Shown: positions 16,006-25,280, numbered from the stretch's first letter. The stretch is 64,000 bases of DNA from Cupriavidus sp. IDO (GCF_000812465.1 NZ_JWMA01000081.1:45142-109141), one strand, 5' to 3'. The notes: generated by a model from the sequence alone, not told the origin. Made by a program: numbers and translations.

Positions 16006-18429
16006 TCAATTGGCTTCTAGGGGCTTGAGCGCAGCGCCTGCCTGCGCCCTGGCCGGAACTTTCTTCAGCAGGAAGTGCGAAAGGCTCGGGATCAGGACCA
16101 GGGCGCCGACCATGTTCCACAGGAACATGAAGGTCAGCAGGATGCCCATGTCGGCCTGGAACTTGATGGGAGAGAACGCCCACGCACCCACGCCCGCGGC
16201 CAGCGTGATGCCGACCAGCGCGACGACCTTGCCCGTGAAGCGCACGGCGCCACGATAGGCTTCCGCCAGGTCCGCGCCCTGACGCATCAGCGTCAGTTGC
16301 GCGCTGACGAGGTAGAGGGCGTAGTCCATGCCGATGCCCACGCCCAGCGCGATCACCGGCAGCGTGGCCACCTTCACGCCCATGCCGAGCTTGACCATCA
16401 AGGCCTCGCACAGGATGGAGGTCAGGATCAGCGGCAGGATCGTCACGACCGTGGCGCGCCAGCTACGGAAGGTAATCATGCAAAGCACGATCACCGACAG
16501 GTAGACGAGGACGATCATGGTCCGATTGGCCTGCTTCACGACGATGTTCGTGATCGCCTCGATGCCCGCCGAACCGGCCGCCGGCAGGAAGCGCACGTCG
16601 GCGCGGTCGTGGGTGGCGGCAAACTGCTCGGTGGCTTCCAGCACGCGGCCGAGGGTGTCAGCGCGGTGATCCGTCAGGTAGGCCACTACCGGAGTCACCG
16701 AGCAGCTTGAATTGACCACATCAGGATTGGCGTCCTGCGCGCGCAGCACCGCCGTGTTGACGAGGTTCTGGTTATGGCTGACCGAAATCCACTTCGGCGC
16801 CGCCTCGTTCAGCCCGGCCGAGACGATGGCGACGGCGTCGGCCAGCGACGTGGTCGTCTGCACGCCTTTCACGTCGCGCAGGGTGGCGTCCAGGCGGTCG
16901 ATGTCCATCAGCACCTGCGGCTTCAGGCAGCCGTCCCGCTCGGACTTGACGATCACCGCGAACTGGTCGGACGACAGCCCGTAGTGCGAAGTGATGTAGG
17001 CGTTGTCGAGGTTGTAGCGCGAGTTCGCACGCAGTTCCGGCGCGCCCGGATCCAGATCGCCGATCTGCAGGTGCAGGCTGGCGACGAAGCCGCCCAGGGC
17101 CAGCGCTGCCGCAACCAGCACCGTCGGCAGAGCCCAGCGGCGTTCGGTGAAGCGGTCGAGCAGGTCCCACAGCTTGCCGAGGCCGCGCCCGGAATCCGTC
17201 GCCTCGTCGCTGCGCAGGCTGTGCTGCGCCGCCCGGCCGCTCACGCCCACGTACGACAGTAGCGTCGGCACTAGGATCAGGTTGGTGAACACAAGCATGG
17301 CCACGCCCAGGCTGGCGGTGACGGCAAGGTCGCGGATGACCGGGATGTCGATCACTGCCAGCACAGCGAAGCCCACCACGTCGGCCATCAGCGCGGTGAA
17401 GCCGGCGAGGAAGAGGCGGCGGAACGTGTAGCGGGCGGCCACGTACTTGTCCATGCCGCGGCCCACGTCCTGCATGATGCCGTTCATCTTCTGCGCGCCG
17501 TGCGAGACACCGATGGCGAACACGAGGAAGGGCACCAGCATCGAATACGGGTCCAGCTCGTAGCCGAACAGCCGCACCAGCCCGAGTTGCCACACCACCG
17601 CCACGACGGAGCACGACAGCACAAGCACCGTGCTGCGGACGCAGCGGGTATAGGCGTAGATCAGTCCGGCTGCGATCGCCGCCGTGAAGGCGAAGTACAG
17701 CATCACCTCGCGCAGGCCCTCGATCAGGTCGCCAGCCAGCTTGCCGAAGCCGACCACGTGGATCTTGATCTTGCCGGGCTTGCCGGGGACGAGGCTGGCC
17801 GACTTGGCGCGCAGTTGGCTCTCGATATCGCGGCCGAGCCGGCCGTAGTCGATGCGTTCACCGGTATCCGCGTAGCGATCCAGCAGCGGCACTACGATCA
17901 TGCTGGAGCGCAGGTCGTTCGCAACCAGGGTGCCGACCAGGTTGGCGCGGCCGACGTTGGTCCGCAGGTCGGCAATGGATTGCGGCGAGCCGTTGTAGTT
18001 CGCCGGCAGGACCGCGCCGCCCCGATAGCCTTCCTCGGTGACCTCGACCCAGCGCACGCCCGATGTCCAGATCGACTTCATGAAGGGGCGATTGACGCCC
18101 GGCAGGAGGAACAGCGTGTCGTTGACCGCGCGCATCGCTTCGAGGTACTCGCGGTCGTAGATGTCGCCTTCGGTGTTCTCGACCACCACCCGCAGGTTGT
18201 TGCCCAGCCCGCGCAACTCGCCGCGGTTCTCCAGGTAGTTGCGGATGTAGGTATGGGTCTGCGGGAGGAGCTTGTCGAAGCTCGCGTTGACTTCCAGTTT
18301 CGCGGCCAGGAAGCCGAGGACGACCGTGATCAGCACCGCCAATGCCAGGACCCAGGGGCGGTGATTGAAGACCAGGCGTTCCAGGACGTTGCCGGATTTG
18401 GGATCGAATGCGGAAGTCGCTTCCGTCAT
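16006..18429 (-). CDS. MMPL/RND-family membrane transporter
   Basis: An 807-residue inner-membrane protein of the RND superfamily with the MMPL layout: one N-terminal helix (PWVLALAVLITVVLGFLA), a large periplasmic loop, a block of helices including YAFTAAIAAGLIYAYT-like and SMLVPFLVFAIGVSHGAQKM, a second periplasmic loop and a second helix block ending FPI-type LLTFMFLWNMVGALVLIPSLSHFLL. The start at 18429 is preceded by AAAGGA at good spacing. It is the fourth gene of a leftward operon after DUF1302, DUF1329 and Ycf48-like genes; that foursome recurs in steroid, terpenoid and aromatic catabolic regions of proteobacteria. Probable role: moving a hydrophobic substrate or lipid across the envelope. 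Direction of transport is unknown. Confidence 0.9.
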   Translation of the reverse strand: MTEATSAFDPKSGNVLERLVFNHRPWVLALAVLITVVLGFLAAKLEVNASFDKLLPQTHTYIRNYLENRGELRGLGNNLRVVVENTEGDIYDREYLEAMRAVNDTLFLLPGVNRPFMKSIWTSGVRWVEVTEEGYRGGAVLPANYNGSPQSIADLRTNVGRANLVGTLVANDLRSSMIVVPLLDRYADTGERIDYGRLGRDIESQLRAKSASLVPGKPGKIKIHVVGFGKLAGDLIEGLREVMLYFAFTAAIAAGLIYAYTRCVRSTVLVLSCSVVAVVWQLGLVRLFGYELDPYSMLVPFLVFAIGVSHGAQKMNGIMQDVGRGMDKYVAARYTFRRLFLAGFTALMADVVGFAVLAVIDIPVIRDLAVTASLGVAMLVFTNLILVPTLLSYVGVSGRAAQHSLRSDEATDSGRGLGKLWDLLDRFTERRWALPTVLVAAALALGGFVASLHLQIGDLDPGAPELRANSRYNLDNAYITSHYGLSSDQFAVIVKSERDGCLKPQVLMDIDRLDATLRDVKGVQTTTSLADAVAIVSAGLNEAAPKWISVSHNQNLVNTAVLRAQDANPDVVNSSCSVTPVVAYLTDHRADTLGRVLEATEQFAATHDRADVRFLPAAGSAGIEAITNIVVKQANRTMIVLVYLSVIVLCMITFRSWRATVVTILPLILTSILCEALMVKLGMGVKVATLPVIALGVGIGMDYALYLVSAQLTLMRQGADLAEAYRGAVRFTGKVVALVGITLAAGVGAWAFSPIKFQADMGILLTFMFLWNMVGALVLIPSLSHFLLKKVPARAQAGAALKPLEAN

Positions 18430-18470
18430 CGGTGCATCCTTTCCATTCTGCTGTACATGCATGGGCGACC

Positions 18471-19604
18471 TCATTCCGATTTGATGCTGTTGCCTGCGGA
18501 CATCGCGCCCGCCACCGTGGCGACCGGCTGGCCGGCCGCACCCGGCGCGACCACGCGCACGCCGTGCGCGCCGGTCAGCAGCAGTTGCCCGTCGCGGGTC
18601 TTGCTCACGCCGAAGACTGGCACCGGGCTGCCTTGTGCAAGACGGTTCATCTTGTTTGTGGCGGCGCCCGCTTCCAGCAGTTCGCCGGCCGCGCTGGTCA
18701 GGATCAGGCGGCCGTCGGCCAGGAAAATCCCGCCGGTCAGGTTGCTTTGCGTGCCAGTGTCCAGGCGCTCCCAGCTTTTGCCGGCATCGCGGCTGCGCAG
18801 GGCGTTGCCCCGGAGACCGAACACGGCAACGTCGTCGCCGTTGCCCGCAATGCCGAAGAAGGAGCCCGGATAGGGCGTGGCCACGCGCCCGAAGCGCCCG
18901 GTGGCCGGGTCCTGCTTCAGCACCAGTCCCTGCTCGCCGGCCATCCAGAGCGTGCCGGCGGCGCTGGCGAGGCCGTAGAGATGCATGTTCTGCGGGTTGT
19001 CGATCTGTTCGCCGATCGGGTGCCAGTTGCGGCCGCCGTCGTCGGTGCGCAATGCCAGGTTGTAGGCGCCGATGGCGATACCGTGCGTGGCGTCGGTGAA
19101 GCGCACGTCGAACAGCGGACGGCCCGGGCCGTCGGCCTTGAAGAGCTCCGCTTCCTGCAGGTCGCGGCGCGCGCGTTCGTCGCCGGCGTCCGCCGCCGGC
19201 TTGCTGTGCTTGATGAGCAGGTCCGGCAGGGTGCGGCCGTCGAGTTGCCGCTCCCAGGTCAGGCCGCCGTCGTGCGTGTGAAGCACCACACCGGCATGCC
19301 CGACCGCCCAACCCTGCGTGGCCGTCGGGAAATTCACGGCCAGGAGGTCCGTCGACACAGGCACCTTCGCCTGCTTCCAGTGGGCGCCGTTGTCATCGGA
19401 GGTCAGCACGACACCCCGCCTGCCGACCACGACCAGCCGGCCGTCCGGGGTGCGCGTGGCACCCACCAGCATGGCACGCTCGGCATTGACGCTCATCCGC
19501 GCCGGCTGGTCCAGCGGGTCCAGGAAGACGTTTGGCGCGGCGCTTGCCAGTTGAGCGCCGAGGAGCGTGGCCGCGGCAAGACCTATCCTTATCGCTGGAT
19601 ACAT
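18471..19604 (-). CDS. Exported Ycf48/BNR-repeat beta-propeller protein
   Basis: A 377-residue secreted protein. MYPAIRIGLAAATLLGAQLASAAPN at the chosen start 19604 is a clean Sec signal peptide; a longer reading puts 21 codons in front of it and spoils the signal. The mature part shows repeated BNR-type turns such as TSDDNGAHWKQ, THDGGLTWER, RTDDGGRNWHP and RSRDAGKSWER, spaced 40-60 residues, typical of a Ycf48-like propeller. Its gene lies between DUF1329 and MMPL genes and is separated from the latter by 41 bases. Presumably it is a periplasmic partner of that transporter, perhaps an assembly or docking factor by analogy to Ycf48. No enzyme activity is implied. Confidence 0.85.
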   Translation of the reverse strand: MYPAIRIGLAAATLLGAQLASAAPNVFLDPLDQPARMSVNAERAMLVGATRTPDGRLVVVGRRGVVLTSDDNGAHWKQAKVPVSTDLLAVNFPTATQGWAVGHAGVVLHTHDGGLTWERQLDGRTLPDLLIKHSKPAADAGDERARRDLQEAELFKADGPGRPLFDVRFTDATHGIAIGAYNLALRTDDGGRNWHPIGEQIDNPQNMHLYGLASAAGTLWMAGEQGLVLKQDPATGRFGRVATPYPGSFFGIAGNGDDVAVFGLRGNALRSRDAGKSWERLDTGTQSNLTGGIFLADGRLILTSAAGELLEAGAATNKMNRLAQGSPVPVFGVSKTRDGQLLLTGAHGVRVVAPGAAGQPVATVAGAMSAGNSIKSE

Positions 19605-19708
19605 GAAAGACCTCGAGACGATTGTGGAGCGAAGCGATGCGGGAGATTCGGGGAGCGGTCCGGTCAACCGGGTTGCACCGGACCGCTGCTGCGTGGATTG
19701 CCGGCAGG

Positions 19709-21085
19709 TCAGCGTCCGCTGCGCGCCTGCATGGCGTCCGGCACGAACTTGGAGTTGGCGTGCGGCTTGTCGAGGATGAACCAGCCGAGGTTGGGGCCGT
19801 CCCCCGCCGCGGAGGCGATGGCATAGGCGCCCGTCGACAGGTCATACGTCCAGTACGGCCACGACCACGGCACCTGCTTGTCGTAAAGCTGGGTCATGCC
19901 CATGAAGGTGCCCTTGTAGATCTTGCCCGCATGGTCGTACATGTCGGCCACGCCGGCGCCGGACCAGTCTTCGTCGATATAGAACACGCGCTTGCTGTAG
20001 ACGTGACGGGCGCCCGGCTTGAGCGTGGCTTCCACCACCCACACCCGATGCAGCTCCCAGCGCACGAAATCCGGGTTCATGAACTTCGGTCCGAGCAGTT
20101 GGTCGCTCTTGACGTTGAAGTGGACATCGTAGGAGCTGTACGGGATGTACATTTCCTTCTTGCCGACCAGCTTCATGTCCCAGCGATCCATCTTGCCCGA
20201 CAGCATGTAGGCGTCGTCATAGACCATCACACCACCGGCCGAGGCAATCGGCGTGTCATAGGAGATGTCCGGCGCGAGGCGGACGCGGCGCGTGCTGGCC
20301 GAGTACGCGTAAGCGCGGCGCGGCTTGTCCTCGAAGTCGGTGTTGTCCTGCCACACGTTGGCGTCGCCCACGGCGCGGGTCGGGCCGGTGAAGTTCAGCG
20401 CCATGCGCAGGAAGGACTGGCGGTCGACGTTTTTCGGCCAGTCGGCCGGCCAGTTGTACGGATAGTCCTGGTCGTACTGCACTTCACCGGACTGGACGAT
20501 CTTGCCCGTGCTGTCCACGTAGATGTTGCGCACCCAGCCCTTGGCCGCCGTACCGACGTAGCGCAGTTGCTGGTTGTACATGACCTCCAGGCCGCTCTTC
20601 GGGATCGGGAACGGAATGCCGCCGTCGGCGCCTTCGACCGCCATGCCATCCTTCCCGAGCTTGGCCGTGGTGGCGTTGTGCAGGGTCTTGTCGAGGAAGA
20701 ACTGCGGCCAGTTCGCCGTGCGGTGCGTCTTGTAAACGTCCATCCGGTAGTCGGGGAAGCGCTTGAAGAGGGCCTTGCTGGCCTCCGAGAGCTTGTCGCC
20801 GTACTTGTCCATGTTCGCAGCGGTGATCGTGAACAGCGGCTTCTCGCTGGCGAACGGATTCACCCACTTGCCCGAGTCCTTCTTGAAGCCGGAAGGATCG
20901 AGGTTGGTCGGCAGACCGCCATCGTAGACAGGAATGGTCCCGTCCTTGTTGGCGGCCTTCTCGGCGCCGACGGCAGTCAGCGTCGAGCCCAGTTGCTTTG
21001 CCTGGTCGGCGCTAACGGCGGCATGCGCCGTGCCGGCAATCAGCGCCAGCGACGCGATGGCGGCGATCTTCGATCGTAGTTTCAT
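19709..21085 (-). CDS. DUF1329 exported protein (LolA-like fold family)
   Basis: A 458-residue secreted protein. MKLRSKIAAIASLALIAGTAHAAV at the start is a signal peptide, preceded by AAGGAGA. The body has DUF1329 hallmarks: early PVYDGGLPT and NPFASEKPLFTI, then a long beta-rich part including RRVWVVEATLKPGARHVYSKRVFYIDEDWSG and KIYKGTFMG near the C-terminus. The family is predicted to share the LolA/LolB lipid-carrier fold and is nearly always next to DUF1302, as here (22 bases). A periplasmic or outer-membrane carrier of hydrophobic molecules is a reasonable inference; biochemical function is not established. Confidence 0.9.
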   Translation of the reverse strand: MKLRSKIAAIASLALIAGTAHAAVSADQAKQLGSTLTAVGAEKAANKDGTIPVYDGGLPTNLDPSGFKKDSGKWVNPFASEKPLFTITAANMDKYGDKLSEASKALFKRFPDYRMDVYKTHRTANWPQFFLDKTLHNATTAKLGKDGMAVEGADGGIPFPIPKSGLEVMYNQQLRYVGTAAKGWVRNIYVDSTGKIVQSGEVQYDQDYPYNWPADWPKNVDRQSFLRMALNFTGPTRAVGDANVWQDNTDFEDKPRRAYAYSASTRRVRLAPDISYDTPIASAGGVMVYDDAYMLSGKMDRWDMKLVGKKEMYIPYSSYDVHFNVKSDQLLGPKFMNPDFVRWELHRVWVVEATLKPGARHVYSKRVFYIDEDWSGAGVADMYDHAGKIYKGTFMGMTQLYDKQVPWSWPYWTYDLSTGAYAIASAAGDGPNLGWFILDKPHANSKFVPDAMQARSGR

Positions 21086-21107
21086 GTTGTCTCCTTCTCT
21101 CTGCACG

Positions 21108-22736
21108 TCAGAACGACGTTTGATAAGTCAGCATCAGGTTGGCCTTGTCGTTGTACGGCGCCCCCAGCACCAGACCGCGCGCGGGGTCCGTCTTGCCGTG
21201 GTAGTAGTTGAACGACAGGTCGATGAAGTGACGCTGGTACACCGCGGCGGACAGACCGACCTTCACGGTCTGCGCGCCTTCGAAGCCGCCGCTGTTCGTC
21301 GGCGCCGATCCCTTGAAATTGATGGAGTAGAACAACGGCATCGAGAGGTCGACGCCCGGGAACACTTGGGTCCACGTCGGCGTAAAGGACACGCCGAACG
21401 TCCAGAACGTCCGCGTCGAGCAGCCCGCGACGATGTCGGTGGTGGTGCACCCGGCCGCCGCATTGCCGTTGCCGCGATAAGCCGCCGCGTTATCCGTTAC
21501 CTTGACCAGACTCGTCATGGCGAGTTCGGTCGCCAGCGCTGCCGACGAGAACACCGGCGACTGGCCGAACGTCTTGACGCCATTCAGCAGCGCATGGAAT
21601 GTTTCGCCGCGGGCACCGTAGGAGTCGGGCCCCGCCTGGCCCCGGCTGTTCAGCGGCATGTTGGTGCGGTACGAGACCTCGCTGCCAAGCGAAACGCCGC
21701 CCACCATCTTCGCCAGGCTCAGGCCGTACAGGTTGACGTCGCGTGCATAGACGGCGCGGCGCAGGCCGGTCGTCGTATCGAGCTGCGATGCCCAGGGGTT
21801 CTTTTCGTCGAAGTTGCGGTAGTACATGCCGATGGTGCCCTGGTCGAGCCAGTCCGGCCGCCACCGCGCCGACAGGCCGATGTCGCCGCCCTTCCCGTTG
21901 ACGGCGCCTTCGCGCCCCACGTTCGGCCCGAGCAGGATGGTGTCGGCGGCGCCGAAGTAGGTGCCGCCTTCCGGCAGCCGGTTCGTGGCCCAGCTAAAGG
22001 TGTACTGCCCGGCAACGCTGACCTCGTCCGTGAGTTGCGCGATCGCCGACATCTGCCAGACGGGCAGCGCGGTTTCCTTGGCCGAGGCGCCCGGATTGGC
22101 CACGGCCTTGTTCGAATCAGACGGTGCTTGCGAGTAAGCCACCGAGTTGGTGCTCCCGAACAAGCCCTCGCCCCAGATCACTGCATGCTTGCCGAGGCGC
22201 ACATCGACCGGGACCGTGCCGACGTCCGCGCGGCCGAAGACGAAGGCGTCGAGGACTTCGCCCGACGGGCCGCGGTAGTACCGAGTGACCGGCGACGTAA
22301 AGCGGTCGTTCACGTATGCGGACGGATTGTTCGTATGCGCGGCGTTGCTGCCGTAGGAGGCGTCGTACCAGGCGGCAGTACTGACGCGCGCGCCGAACTC
22401 CTTGTACCGCACGTCCAGTTCGCTCAGCCAGTCGAGCCGGTTGGTGAAGAAGTCACCCTTCTTGAAGAGCGAGTTGCTCTGATCGAACGGGAAGCCGGCG
22501 GCATTGTTGATGCTGTTGCTTGCATTCTGCAGGCGGTTGCCGAGGCTGTAGCGCAGTGTGTTGTCCCAGCGCACCTTGACGTCCGATTCGCCGGTGTCGA
22601 ACTCCATCGACAGGGCCGGCACCGCGACCATCACCAGGGCGCCTGAAAGCACAATCCGCAGGCCGGCATTGAGACGGCGACTGCCGCCCATTCGCCGGCA
22701 CCCATCACCTTCCTTTCTGTTCACCATGTCTCCCAT
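21108..22736 (-). CDS. DUF1302 exported outer-membrane-type protein
   Basis: A 542-residue protein beginning with a basic stretch and the hydrophobic segment AGLRIVLSGALVMVAVPALS, followed by FDTGESDVKVRWDNTLRYSLGNRL, the conserved DUF1302 opening. Later blocks such as WGEGLFGSTNSVAYSQAP, KMVGGVSLGSEVSYR and VFPGVDLSMPLFYSINFKG, with alternating residues and a final LMLTYQTSF ending in Phe, suggest an outer-membrane beta-barrel. A GTG at 22751 could also start; the ATG at 22736 has GGGAG at better spacing. It is the first gene of the 13-kb leftward operon and faces two copies of the cluster palindrome. Probably an outer-membrane pore or channel partner of DUF1329 and MMPL. Confidence 0.88.
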   Translation of the reverse strand: MGDMVNRKEGDGCRRMGGSRRLNAGLRIVLSGALVMVAVPALSMEFDTGESDVKVRWDNTLRYSLGNRLQNASNSINNAAGFPFDQSNSLFKKGDFFTNRLDWLSELDVRYKEFGARVSTAAWYDASYGSNAAHTNNPSAYVNDRFTSPVTRYYRGPSGEVLDAFVFGRADVGTVPVDVRLGKHAVIWGEGLFGSTNSVAYSQAPSDSNKAVANPGASAKETALPVWQMSAIAQLTDEVSVAGQYTFSWATNRLPEGGTYFGAADTILLGPNVGREGAVNGKGGDIGLSARWRPDWLDQGTIGMYYRNFDEKNPWASQLDTTTGLRRAVYARDVNLYGLSLAKMVGGVSLGSEVSYRTNMPLNSRGQAGPDSYGARGETFHALLNGVKTFGQSPVFSSAALATELAMTSLVKVTDNAAAYRGNGNAAAGCTTTDIVAGCSTRTFWTFGVSFTPTWTQVFPGVDLSMPLFYSINFKGSAPTNSGGFEGAQTVKVGLSAAVYQRHFIDLSFNYYHGKTDPARGLVLGAPYNDKANLMLTYQTSF

Positions 22737-22900
22737 CACTTTGTCTCCCACCCTTTTAAATTCGATTCCTGTGCAGACCGCACATTTCTGAATTCACTTC
22801 TTGTCTCTTTCCGGACTATTTCCGCGATAGTGCAATGGCTATCGATGCGAGATCGCGGGTAATGCTGGAAGTAGGTTACTGAGGGATGGCGCGTCAAACG

Positions 22901-22918
22901 ATCGTCCCTTTCGACGAT
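22901..22918. promoter_or_regulatory. Cluster operator-like palindrome, site C
   Basis: ATCGTC-CCTTTC-GACGAT, both 6-base halves perfect, followed by TTC as in site D. Confidence 0.65.
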
Positions 22919-23005
22919 TTCCCGCGCGTGCTACAGGGTGGGGATGAACGGTCGGCGACGTGGCGAATTACTTCGCTTCCGTCAAGGTGTCTGGCGGTCG
23001 TAACA

Positions 23006-23023
23006 CTCGTCGTTTTCGACGAT
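23006..23023. promoter_or_regulatory. Cluster operator-like palindrome, site D
   Basis: CTCGTC-GTTTTC-GACGAT followed by TTC. The spacer GTTTTC is identical to that of site A. It sits 125 bases before the hydratase ATG at 23148. Confidence 0.6.
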
Positions 23024-23147
23024 TTCTCGCGGTGACATGGGAATTCTCGATACGGGGTATTCAATCCGACATAGGATTCGGAATGCGCGGCAGGTCGGGA
23101 TTTCCGCATTGCCGTGAAGCACAATTTCCACCATTGGAGACAGAACG

Positions 23148-23909
23148 ATGAACGAGCCATCGCTGATCAACCATCGGCCATTCGACGGCGTGGTCCAACT
23201 GACGATCAACCGGCCATTCGCGATGAATGCCGTGACAGTCGAACTGGCGGATGCGCTGGCAGACGCGCTGCGCGACGCTGCCTCCGACGCAACGGTGCGC
23301 GCCATCGTGCTGACCGGCGCGGGAGAGCGCGCCTTCAGCTCGGGCTACGACATCAAGGAAATGTCAGGCATGGACGCCGACGCCATGCTGCTGGCCACCA
23401 TCCATCGCTGCCCCGTCATACGGGCCATTGCCCGGCACCCGAAGCCGGTGATCGCTGCAATGAACGGGTTGGCGCACGGCGTGGGCGCGCTCTATGCGAT
23501 GGCGGCCGATATCCGTATCGCGTGCCACGAAGTCAGCTTCCGCGTCGCCGCCGCGCTGCATGGCGCGGCCGAGGGCGCCTGGCAGCTTCCGCATATCGTG
23601 GGGGCGGCGCGCGCCAAAGAAATCCTGCTGACCGGGCGAGTGGTTGGTGCCGAGGAGGCACTGGCGATCGGGCTGTACCACGAAGTCGTGCCGCGCGAAG
23701 CGTTGTTGCAGACCGCCGTGGAGAAGGCGCGGCAGATCGCGGCAATGCCGCCACTCGGCACGCAATGGGTCAAGCGCCTGATCGACGAGGGCATCGGCCG
23801 CAGCCTGGATGACCAGTTCCACGCCGAGCAACTGGCGCTGGCCACTGTCATGCGCCCGCTCGGCGGCCGGGAGACGTTCGATACATTCCTGAGTAAGCGG
23901 CGCAACTGA
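23148..23909 (+). CDS. Enoyl-CoA hydratase/isomerase
   Basis: A 253-residue crotonase. FSSGYDIKEMSG near 64-75 and AAMNGLAHGVGALYAMAADIRIA near 103-125 form the two oxyanion-hole strands. The usual LPE..LG block is changed to FRVAAALHGAAEGAWQLPHIVG; a Glu lies in the second catalytic region (GAAEGAW) but the first is not obvious, so an isomerase or lyase is as likely as a hydratase. It stands alone rightward between its palindrome-bearing promoter and the convergent DUF2889 operon. It presumably acts on one of the unsaturated CoA intermediates. Confidence 0.9.
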   Translation: MNEPSLINHRPFDGVVQLTINRPFAMNAVTVELADALADALRDAASDATVRAIVLTGAGERAFSSGYDIKEMSGMDADAMLLATIHRCPVIRAIARHPKPVIAAMNGLAHGVGALYAMAADIRIACHEVSFRVAAALHGAAEGAWQLPHIVGAARAKEILLTGRVVGAEEALAIGLYHEVVPREALLQTAVEKARQIAAMPPLGTQWVKRLIDEGIGRSLDDQFHAEQLALATVMRPLGGRETFDTFLSKRRN

Positions 23910-23917
23910 GTGCCGTG

Positions 23918-23946
23918 GCGCGCCCCTGGCATTCGCACGGGCGCGC
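23918..23946. terminator. GC-rich hairpin between convergent genes
   Basis: GCGCGCCC and GGGCGCGC form an 8-bp stem with a 13-base loop just after the hydratase stop and before the convergent DUF2889 stop. No T-run, so termination is a tentative reading. Confidence 0.4.
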
Positions 23947-23961
23947 TTGTCGCGCCGCCGG

Positions 23962-24804
23962 CTACAGCGTCTGGCCTGGCCGGAAGAACGTCAGCACGTC
24001 GGTGACCGAATCCTTGTCGAAGCGGCGCATCGTGGCAAGCCGGACCGCCTCCCCATAGCGCGCCGCCTGCGAGCCATAGCATGTCCCCTCCGGCGGTCCG
24101 GACAATGCCGCCTTCATGCCAACCGTGGCTTCCATGTCGATCTTCTGTCCGCGTGCCACGAACAGCGCCTTCTGCATGACGAAGTAGTGCTCATGCCGGT
24201 CAGCGGGGACATTGGTGCGCACCCACGACATGAATCCCCTGAACACGCTCAGCCCCCGGCATGCCTCCGGCGCCACGATTCGCTCGTAGTTCTCCATCGT
24301 GAAGCTCAACGTCGGCACGCCGTTCACGCCCAGCGTGGCAACGACCATTTCGTCGCCCTGGCTGTCTGGCACGACCACGTCGTAGCGCCGATCTTCCCTG
24401 CCATGCCAGGCATGCGTCGCGGCCAGGCAGAACATGTCGAACATGTGCGTGCATTGCTGGCTGGCGTCCGTCTGGCGGGCAATGTCGAACAGGCTGTCCG
24501 ACAGCCGGCTGCCCACCATGACCTCCAGCGCGTTACCCGCGCCCGCGCAACTGGTGAGCGGCTGCCGGTGCCACGCGCTGCCGACGCTGGTCACCACGCC
24601 ATCCTGGTGCGTCAGCGATATCTGGAAGGCGTGGCCAATGTCCTCCATCGCCAGGCAGACCTGTCCCGGTGACGGGGTGCTGATCTGCAGGGACCGCACG
24701 TAGACACCGTTTCCGTACTCCGCCCGTTGCGGCATGGTTCGCAGGCTTGCGTCAGTGATCATCTTGGTTCCGGGAACGTCCGGCATGAGGGGCACAGAGG
24801 GCAT
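23962..24804 (-). CDS. DUF2889-family protein
   Basis: A 280-residue protein. The recognisable part runs from about residue 30: HAFQISLTHQDGVVTSVGSAWHRQPLTSC, then CAGAGNALEVMVGSRLSDSLFDIA and QCTHMFDMFCLAA, which match the DUF2889 pattern of a beta-rich strand set, a conserved Cys and a C-T-H-x-x-D/E motif. Its biochemical role is not known; members recur in catabolic gene clusters together with Rieske and CoA enzymes. The conserved Cys and His may bind metal or be catalytic. It is the last of four genes in the leftward operon (GST, ligase, hemerythrin, DUF2889) and starts 5 bases after the hemerythrin stop. Confidence 0.75.
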   Translation of the reverse strand: MPSVPLMPDVPGTKMITDASLRTMPQRAEYGNGVYVRSLQISTPSPGQVCLAMEDIGHAFQISLTHQDGVVTSVGSAWHRQPLTSCAGAGNALEVMVGSRLSDSLFDIARQTDASQQCTHMFDMFCLAATHAWHGREDRRYDVVVPDSQGDEMVVATLGVNGVPTLSFTMENYERIVAPEACRGLSVFRGFMSWVRTNVPADRHEHYFVMQKALFVARGQKIDMEATVGMKAALSGPPEGTCYGSQAARYGEAVRLATMRRFDKDSVTDVLTFFRPGQTL

Positions 24805-24809
24805 AAGGG

Positions 24810-25280
24810 CTATGCAGACAGCTCGGCCGCGCCGTGATCGAAGCTCATGTGGCGGCGCAGGACAACCGGCTTCCCGCCATGCAGACGCTTAACCATCCAG
24901 TGCGCCAGGGCCGAATCGAGATGAGTGGTGTGGCCGGGGAACCAGTCGGCAAGGTGCGCGACAAAGTCCCGGCCGATGGCGACGTCCCCCTCCTGCACCA
25001 GCGCCAGCACGTCCCGCGCCGACTTCAGGACGGCCGCATGCTCGTCGATATGGCAATCGCGCGGCGGGAAGTCGTGCTGGACCATGAGCGCGTCCTCGGC
25101 ATCGAAGTGCTCCTTCAGGTGCTCGTGGAGGCGCGCCAGGCCGCCCGCGAGGTCTTCCTCGGCGCATTGCGACAAGGACGCGATTTGCGCCACGAATTCG
25201 CGATGCACCGCGTCCATCGGCTCGTAGCCAAGGAGCAGGTTGTCATTCCAGGCCAGTTCGTCAACGTGCTCAGCGGACAT
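24810..25280 (-). CDS. Bacteriohemerythrin
   Basis: A 156-residue four-helix di-iron protein that binds O2 reversibly. Signature residues are in place: WNDNLLLGYEPMDAVHREFV (first His), LHEHLKEHFDAEDALM (His pair and Glu), DCHIDEH (His) and HTTHLDSALAHW (His and Asp). It lies 42 bases after the AMP-forming ligase gene and 5 bases before DUF2889. Single-domain hemerythrins are known as O2 carriers or sensors, and one supplies O2 to methane monooxygenase. In this operon it may deliver or buffer O2 for the Rieske oxygenases; this is inference from position. Confidence 0.92.
   Translation of the reverse strand: MSAEHVDELAWNDNLLLGYEPMDAVHREFVAQIASLSQCAEEDLAGGLARLHEHLKEHFDAEDALMVQHDFPPRDCHIDEHAAVLKSARDVLALVQEGDVAIGRDFVAHLADWFPGHTTHLDSALAHWMVKRLHGGKPVVLRRHMSFDHGAAELSA

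Larger units (their letters stand above)
22752..23147. promoter_or_regulatory. Divergent promoter region with two cluster palindromes
   Basis: This gap of about 400 bases lies between the DUF1302 operon (left) and the enoyl-CoA hydratase gene (right). It holds palindromes at 22901-22918 and 23006-23023, 105 bases apart, close to ten helical turns. The 5' part (22752-22860) is less GC-rich than the genes. No other gene is visible in it. Confidence 0.6.
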
